64,000 nucleotides of DNA from Tengunoibacter tsumagoiensis. GTDB taxonomy: Bacteria > Chloroflexota > Ktedonobacteria > Ktedonobacterales > Ktedonobacteraceae. Under the pieces are notes generated by a model, which was not told the origin of the DNA, did not search any database, and saw only the letters and a program-made list of their open reading frames with translations. Each line of letters opens with the position of its first letter. Positions within the stretch are counted from its first letter, which is position 1. This document shows, in pieces, positions 58,653 to 64,000 of the stretch. The DNA is taken from positions 673,493 to 737,492 of the forward strand of contig NZ_BIFR01000001.1 of NCBI RefSeq assembly GCF_003967535.1. The letters are read 5' to 3'. The position numbers and the translations under genes were made by a program.

Positions 58653-60749
58653 TTAACCCTGAAGACGTATCGCCGTGTTAATCGTGAGCAACTGGCGCTG
58701 GATCTCCGGCACGCGTTGCCGAAGTTGCCTGGCCGCCATAAGATCGCCCGCATCGGTAGCTTCTTGTATAAGAAATTTAAGTTCTGTATTTAGTTGTAAC
58801 AGTCGCATGCGCTTAAGTCGGCCAGCACATTGCGTAGCTTCTTTTACCAATGCACTTCCATCTTGCGCAGACCTCGATTCAACGCACTTGAGGGCCCTGG
58901 CTACTGTAGACGACAGAGCAGAAGGCACAAACTGATCAATGGGTTGATGAGAGGGGGAAGCATCACGTTGATACACAGAGTTGAGAATATGGTACAACTC
59001 CCGCGTGTCTGTCCCAGCGAAGTCACTATCGGTAATTATACCACAAACATAGGGGCTCAACCCCGGATTTTGTAAGAGTAGCCCAATTAGGTAGTCCTCC
59101 CATTTTAGCCTATCGCCACTACTTCTGTCAAGCCCGGTTCGAGATGCTACGTTTTTTGCTCTTCCTTCCTCTTCTTCCACTATAACAGTATCAGCAAGCC
59201 CAACACCCTCCCGCGCACTTTGTGATCGGTGTACTTCGGGTGCAATCAACCCTTTCCCCGAAAAATCTGCGTTTATCGCGGGCGTCTTCTGATTTCGCAA
59301 GACCCGTTGTAGCTCAGTATATAAACTCTGCTCATCAATCTTGATGAGATTAGCCAGTTTACGAATGTACGCATCACGTTTAATGCGGTCACTGATCGTT
59401 CCAATCACAGGTAATAAACGTTTCGCAGCCTCGGTTTTCCCCGCTGGCTCACGCAGGTTGAGCTCAGCCGTCTTGACTACAAAGTAATAATCGACGAGAG
59501 GCAAAGGATGAGATACAGCGTACAGCCAGGCCGAAAAATCTCGCCTGATGACTTCATCTGGATCTTCTCCGGCTGGAAGCTGTAACACATTAATCTCTGC
59601 ATCTACCTGCTCTTCCAGGCGGATAATACCGCGTGGAGAGGCCTCTTGCTTGCCAAACTTCCCTGTCTTTTCGCTCTTCCAGGGCTGCCCTTTGCTCGCA
59701 CGTGCCTCGCCAGTGCTCGATGCAAGAGGGACAGGGACCATCGTACGATCAAACGAGCGTAGAGCCTCTTGAATCCCATGCTCAGTGGCTGCGCTTCCAG
59801 CTGCATCAGGGTCAAGAGCGAGTGTAACCTGCCTGGTTAGTTTTTTTAATTGAAGAATATGTTTCTCCGTAATAGCACTACCAATACAGGCTACAGTCTG
59901 CTTTGTTCCATACTGATGTGCAATGATGGCATCAACATAGCCTTCAACGATAATTACCTGTCCCATCTGTTTGATGGCATCCCTGGCCGCATCAATGGCA
60001 TAGAGGACAGTATTTTTTTCAAAGAGCAGAGTCTGTGGCGAATTAAGATACTTTGGCTTCCCATCGCCCAAAGCGCGTCCGCCAAAGCCGATAATCCTTC
60101 CACGTGAATCACGAATAGGAAAGATCAATCGATGACGAAAGTAGTCATAGATTCCTGCTCCCGATCCCTCAAATGATGTCTCTCGCTCTCGGGCCAGCCC
60201 CCCCTGTACAATCTCACGCTCGCTATAGCCCTGGGAGAGAAGATAACGCGAGAGTCCATCCCATTGCTCGCTGGCATAGCCTAACCCAAACCCTATGACC
60301 GAATCGGTAGAGATTCCTCGGCTCTGGACATAATTTCTGGCTTGCTCGCCTTCTTTCGAGCGGAGCAACATCTGATGGAACCAGAGGAACGCCTCTTCAT
60401 TCAGCTTTCGAAGGCGTTCACGAGCCACACCCACCTGGCGATCTTCTTCGCTGGGAGCGGGACCAAAGGCGTCCGCAGAGACACCAGCCTTCTCTGCCAG
60501 ATAGGCTAATGCTTCATGGAAGTCCAACCCCTGCTGTTTTTGCACAAAGGAAAAGACATCTCCACCTTCATTACACCCAAAACAGTGCCAGGTCTGTGAT
60601 TCTCGAAAGACGTAGAACGAAGGCGTGCGTTCATTGTGAAATGGGCATAACCCCTTGAGCGAACGTCCAGATTTCTGGAGTGTTACCACCAGACCTATCT
60701 CGTCCACCAGGTCTATTTTTGTTTTAATTGTCTCAATAACAGATGTCAT
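58653..60749 (-). CDS. dnaG: DNA primase
   Basis: 698 aa from ATG 60749, which gives the usual short N-terminus; a GTG at 60791 lacks a ribosome site. The CHC2 zinc ribbon has C35, H38, C56 and C59 (LCPFH...WHCFGC). The Toprim core follows (VIIVEGYVDAIIAHQYG, ALDPDAAGSAATEHG, LPAGEDPDEVI). An insert of about 45 residues rich in Lys/Ser/Gly (near 345-390) sits inside the Toprim region. The C-terminal helicase-binding part is present. It makes RNA primers at the fork. Its 5' end faces the putative oriC. Confidence 0.96.
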   Translation of the reverse strand: MTSVIETIKTKIDLVDEIGLVVTLQKSGRSLKGLCPFHNERTPSFYVFRESQTWHCFGCNEGGDVFSFVQKQQGLDFHEALAYLAEKAGVSADAFGPAPSEEDRQVGVARERLRKLNEEAFLWFHQMLLRSKEGEQARNYVQSRGISTDSVIGFGLGYASEQWDGLSRYLLSQGYSEREIVQGGLARERETSFEGSGAGIYDYFRHRLIFPIRDSRGRIIGFGGRALGDGKPKYLNSPQTLLFEKNTVLYAIDAARDAIKQMGQVIIVEGYVDAIIAHQYGTKQTVACIGSAITEKHILQLKKLTRQVTLALDPDAAGSAATEHGIQEALRSFDRTMVPVPLASSTGEARASKGQPWKSEKTGKFGKQEASPRGIIRLEEQVDAEINVLQLPAGEDPDEVIRRDFSAWLYAVSHPLPLVDYYFVVKTAELNLREPAGKTEAAKRLLPVIGTISDRIKRDAYIRKLANLIKIDEQSLYTELQRVLRNQKTPAINADFSGKGLIAPEVHRSQSAREGVGLADTVIVEEEEGRAKNVASRTGLDRSSGDRLKWEDYLIGLLLQNPGLSPYVCGIITDSDFAGTDTRELYHILNSVYQRDASPSHQPIDQFVPSALSSTVARALKCVESRSAQDGSALVKEATQCAGRLKRMRLLQLNTELKFLIQEATDAGDLMAARQLRQRVPEIQRQLLTINTAIRLQG

Positions 60750-61248
60750 GCCCTGCCCTGCCTTCAATAACGCAGCCCTGATGTTGTTCACGATGAATTA
60801 GTCTATCTCACACCATATAACGAGCCACCGCATCGAAAGTCGCACCAGGATGCTCAAACAGAGAAAATTTCTACGAGTGATATACCTATTGTACTACTTG
60901 TAACCACAGGAGAATGGGAATAGTAGGAGATCTGGGCCTTTCGGGCTTTGCTCCGATGCGCTTCGCTTCTTATCTCACTCCAATATTGACACTAACGTTT
61001 CTGCTTACGTAGAAGAGACAGTCGACTATTATCATCCCATCATGCTCATCGCTATCTGGTTTTTCGGTGCACAATCTACCTGGCTCTTTACTAACTTACG
61101 CGGTGTTTTATTGGTGCAATAGCATAACTACGATCGCTTTTTGTATTGATACATATGATTGTACAACATGCGAACCAGGGATTGCTCTTTTTGTAACGAC
61201 TATCCCTCAGAAAACGTCACAATTCTCAGATTTTTTTTTCAGCAGATT

Positions 61249-61353
61249 GAGTTATCCACTTATCCACAGCCCCTATTTACTATTAAGATATATATATATT
61301 AAAAAAAAAATATAAGATAGCAGTAGTAGGGGCTGTGGATAAGTGGATAACTC
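61249..61353. repeat. 27-bp inverted repeat of paired DnaA boxes around an AT-rich core
   Basis: Arms 61249-61275 and 61327-61353 are perfect complements. Each has two overlapping boxes, TTATCCACT and TTATCCACA, sharing one base. The 51-nt centre is nearly all A and T (runs of AT and ten A), the composition expected of a DNA-unwinding element. Confidence 0.88.
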
Positions 61354-61962
61354 CGGTCACGCTTGCTTTCCATCTTGGTGAGACTCATCGACTGGATCCA
61401 CACTACAGGCGGCTTCATGGGCTTTCTCTTTTCTTTTTCATAGAAGCGTCCAGGCAGTCTCAGACCTGTGGACAGACGGTGGATAAAGTGGGGATAAGTT
61501 ATCCACTTATGCCCCATTTATGAAAATTTGTTCACAAATGGGGCAACGTTATCCACCGTCTGTCCACATACTATCCACATTGTATCCACATACTATCCAC
61601 CGTCTATCCCCATATTATTGTAAATGTGGATAAGTTTTCCACATTGGATGTGGATGAAAAAAGATGGTGAGGCAAAAATACACAAGAAATCTGAGTTTTT
61701 GAATAAAAATTCATAGAACTTGCCGTCTCGGCTACATTTTTGGCTGGAAACGTCTTTTTATTGGGTAAGTACCCGTTGGAATATTTGCATATTCATCTCC
61801 AACGTTTCTTAATTTAGTGCCCGCTTTGTGGATAATGTGGAAAACTTATCCACATTATTTGTGGATAATAGACCGCTATGTATGTTGTGATATTGCTAGC
61901 TATACAGCTTTGTGGACAAAGTGGAAAACTTATCCACAGGATATGTGGATAACTATGATTTT

Positions 61963-62046
61963 TCACGGAAACCTCACGATATTCTCTTCTTTCAATGAAT
62001 TTTCACGAGAACCTCACGAGAACCTCACGAAAATCTCACGATATTT
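61963..62046. repeat. 11-bp iterons within oriC
   Basis: TCACG begins at 61963 and 61974, then 62003, 62014, 62025 and 62036: an exact 11-bp step in both blocks. The unit is TCACG(A/G)(A/G/T)(A)A(A/C/T)C-like. It lies between the second and third DnaA modules. Confidence 0.8.
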
Positions 62047-62166
62047 TATAGCTGGTAATATGGCTGGCTATTATTTCTACAAATAGTTGCATGATTTTGG
62101 CGGTCATGTGGATAGTGTGGAAAACTTATCCACAGGCGCTGTGGATAAAGTGGGATTTTGTAAACA

Positions 62167-62188
62167 TGACATGAGTGCACTCATGTCA
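62167..62188. promoter_or_regulatory. 22-bp perfect palindrome in oriC (first copy)
   Basis: Half-site TGACATGAGTG, fully mirrored. It starts 18 bp after the third DnaA module. Possible protein-binding site. Confidence 0.7.
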
Positions 62189-62410
62189 TTGCAATATTGC
62201 AGTAATATTACAATGTGGATAGTGTGGATAAGTTTTCCACATTGTCTGTGGATAAGGCGATCTTATAATGGCGCATTTCTCTGTTTCAATGGAAAATGCT
62301 GTATAGCTGGCAATATCACAATAGTCATTAATGTCAATCTAACACAAAAATGTGGATAGTGTGGAAAACTTATCCACAGCACCTGTGGATAAGTCTTGAT
62401 TATGGCAAGA

Positions 62411-62432
62411 TGATATGAGTGCACTCATATCA
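62411..62432. promoter_or_regulatory. 22-bp perfect palindrome in oriC (second copy)
   Basis: Half-site TGATATGAGTG, differing from the first at one position per half. It starts 19 bp after the last full module, the same relative place as the first copy. Confidence 0.7.
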
Positions 62433-62893
62433 AGTAATATAGCAGCTATATTACTTTGTAAAGTTTTGCGGAAATTTACGCACCAGGCAAGGGGCTCTTG
62501 AGAATTCATATTAAAATTGTATAAAGACCCCTGCAAGGTGAGTATCTCGTCATGGAACCCGCTATTTTCTGACAAAATATTCATCTTTATATTCATCTTA
62601 AAAGGAGTATGTCGGGTCGGTGTGATAAGGGCTGTACAGATCTGAGGGATCGATGACGTGATGCCCGTTTATGATGGCTCCCCGGTTTCCCCATGCTCTC
62701 TCCTCTGATGCAAAAAATAAGTTATCCACACACTGTGTGGATAACTTGCTAAAAATGTGTAGAACCTGACCTTCCTACTACTCTATTCGCGATTTTCGCC
62801 TGAGTCTGTGGCTATGGCGTTCTTCTCTCACTTGTACTTAATTTGTACTTGGATTGTACTTAAAAAGGTGTAGTTCTGGTTGCCAGCGGGTTC

Positions 62894-64000
62894 TTAATAA
62901 GAGTATGCTCTCTCACTATTATAAGTACGCAATCTGTTGAGCGTGCTATAAACACGGAGTAGCTCGCCAATGCTAGCTATTGATATCTGGTTACTCTTGT
63001 TGGTCGTTGATGATGGTGTCTCTCCTTCGAAGATTCCTTTACTCATGTTCAGGAGCCCATGAGCGAAACATTCCTGAAGGGGTTTATATCCTTTGCGCCA
63101 GATTGTTTCTTCTAATGCAAGATTCTGAGATCCTGAGGGATGGAGGCTAAGCTGACTGTCGATATATGCTCCAATCAACCATGACCAGATGCTTCCCTGG
63201 TGCAGCGCTTTCTGTTGTCCATCGCTGCCTGTTTCCCAATGTGGCTGGTAGCATGGATCGGTAGGTGCCAGTGTGCGTAGACCGTAAGGTGTGATGAGGT
63301 AGCGGTTCACGCAATCGATAACGCTCTGCCTGCGTTCAAGCTCTAAGAGAGGATGCCGCAAGGAGAAGGCAAATAATTGATTGGGGCGCAGGCCTGGATC
63401 ATCTCCCTGAGGACCATCAATGACATCGTAGAGATAACCCTCTTTAGCGTACCAGAAGCGTTGCTGGAAGCTCTTTTTACATCTCTGTAGCTGTAGCTGA
63501 TAATGTTTGGGATGAGTATGCATATGGCCTCTCTGCCGTAAACATTGTGACCATTCATACATTAAGGATAGCGCATGATACCAGAGCGCGTTGACTTCGA
63601 CGGCTTTTCCGCTCCGTGGCGTCACGGGCTGGCGCTCCTGGTTCGCTCTATAAGCATTCATCCAGGTAAGTGCAACCCCGGGTCGATGAGCCACCAGGAG
63701 ACCATCTGCTGGATCGATACTGATTCCATCCGAGCTTCCTTGAAGATAACACTGTATACATTCTTGCAAATAAGGAAACATCTCCTCCAGAAAGTCGTCA
63801 TCTTGAGTGGCTTGAAGATAGAAATCCAGAGCATAGAAATACCAGAGGGCAATATCAACGTTCTGGTAATCTTTCTCTGTTAACGGATGTTCCCTATCTG
63901 GTAACCGTTCAGGTAGAAGCCCTCGCAAAAAGTAGTGTGCATAGAAGCGCAGGAGGAGCCTGGCCTCTATAGTGCGTCTGCCAACGAGTAGTAAGCCAGG
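62894..64000 (-). CDS. Amylo-alpha-1,6-glucosidase (glycogen debranching), 5' end beyond the window
   Basis: The frame is open through position 64000 with no start, so the N-terminus is missing. The visible 369 residues are the (alpha/alpha)6 catalytic domain of the GDE_C type: PGLLLVGRRTIEARLLLRFYAHYF, then DIALWYFYALDFYLQATQD, AVEVNALWYHALSLMYEW, DGPQGDDPGLRPNQLFAFSL and HQGSIWSWLIGAYID. It removes branch stubs from glycogen or maltodextrin. The C-terminal tail is polar. It points at oriC. Confidence 0.9.
   Translation of the reverse strand, partial: PGLLLVGRRTIEARLLLRFYAHYFLRGLLPERLPDREHPLTEKDYQNVDIALWYFYALDFYLQATQDDDFLEEMFPYLQECIQCYLQGSSDGISIDPADGLLVAHRPGVALTWMNAYRANQERQPVTPRSGKAVEVNALWYHALSLMYEWSQCLRQRGHMHTHPKHYQLQLQRCKKSFQQRFWYAKEGYLYDVIDGPQGDDPGLRPNQLFAFSLRHPLLELERRQSVIDCVNRYLITPYGLRTLAPTDPCYQPHWETGSDGQQKALHQGSIWSWLIGAYIDSQLSLHPSGSQNLALEETIWRKGYKPLQECFAHGLLNMSKGIFEGETPSSTTNKSNQISIASIGELLRVYSTLNRLRTYNSERAYSY

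Larger units (their letters stand above)
61827..62391. repeat. Five copies of a four-box DnaA module
   Basis: Modules begin at 61827, 61911, 62107, 62214 and 62350, each 42 bp. Order: TGTGGATA(A/G) or a variant, abutting TGTGGAAAA or a variant; one base; TTATCCACA (or TTTTCCACA); five bases; TGTGGATAA. A sixth, partial one lies at 61625-61657, and a last half-module at 62722-62744. Spacing between boxes is fixed; spacing between modules is 84-196 bp. Confidence 0.88.
61249..62744. other. oriC: Putative chromosomal replication origin (oriC)
   Basis: In about 1.5 kb there are 16 exact DnaA boxes. TTATCCACA begins at 61260, 61846, 61930, 62126, 62369 and 62722; TGTGGATAA at 61334, 61625, 61827, 61860, 61944, 62140, 62223, 62247, 62383 and 62736. 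At least five TTTTCCACA-type and many one-mismatch boxes accompany them. Most fall in a repeated four-box module. An AT-rich core (61276-61326), iterons and palindromes are also present. The 2.1 kb 60750-62893 holds no convincing gene. dnaA is not next to it, so the call rests on box density alone. Confidence 0.88.

Noticed and set aside
60096..60112. CACGTG-containing words outside the parS list (for example near 60105, 413 and 289)
   Set aside because: They match only the six-base core and lack the outer GTTT/AAAC bases.
61817..62596. Open frames of 85-90 residues in the origin region
   Set aside because: Their codons are made of DnaA boxes (for example repeated WKTYPH-type words). They have no ribosome sites and no family likeness.

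Overview
The window reads as chromosomal DNA of a Gram-positive-like, filamentous-type bacterium, most probably Chloroflexota, class Ktedonobacteria. This placement is inferred from protein style, not from a marker gene search. The pointers are a very large LuxR/MalT-type regulator with an extra N-terminal domain, Pro/Thr-rich lipoproteins, a DUF6585-like membrane protein, a tRNA with encoded CCA, mid-range GC and roomy intergenic regions. About 45 protein genes, one tRNA-Pro and no recognisable insertion sequence, prophage or CRISPR array are present.

Layout. 0-9.5 kb: a degenerate kinase/receiver regulator, a PadR regulator, a SprT-like metalloprotease, a MurJ-type flippase, and an alkylation-repair pair (Ada-AlkA fusion plus Ogt). 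9.7-14.7 kb: a lipoprotein, a membrane protein, a GH57 enzyme, an HNH nuclease and tRNA-Pro(CGG). 15-17.3 kb: a compact cassette of a WXG100-like protein, a Pro/Thr-linker toxin-like protein and a small partner. 18-31 kb: an orphan class II tRNA-synthetase-like protein, an FAD oxidoreductase, isoaspartyl peptidase, MazG, a secreted serine protease, FabI, rhodanese, GNAT, a 193-bp tandem repeat, HAD phosphatase, polysaccharide deacetylase and an SDR. 31-44 kb: mostly accessory enzymes and regulators, with recombination scars around 38 kb. 44-50 kb: ilvC and a gap-pgk-tpiA glycolytic cluster. 50-55 kb: an S9 peptidase, a frameshifted DinB gene, and an ECF41-type sigma factor with an adjacent epimerase that carries a matching promoter. 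55-64 kb: a GT-C membrane glycosyltransferase, rpoD, dnaG, a large DnaA-box array and a glycogen-debranching enzyme that runs off the window.

The strongest signal is chromosomal replication and segregation. Between dnaG and the debranching enzyme lies about 1.5 kb with 16 exact DnaA boxes. Most sit in a repeated four-box module about 42 bp long. With them are a 27-bp inverted repeat around an AT-rich core, 11-bp iterons and two related 22-bp palindromes. A second small DnaA-box cluster lies on the other side of dnaG-rpoD. No dnaA gene is in the window. Leftward from this putative oriC, 19 parS-like sites (TGTTTCACGTGAAACA and close variants) are scattered through the window, most of them between 22 and 48 kb. 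Nearly all are intergenic and several are built into terminator-like hairpins. The window is therefore probably the origin-proximal part of the chromosome.
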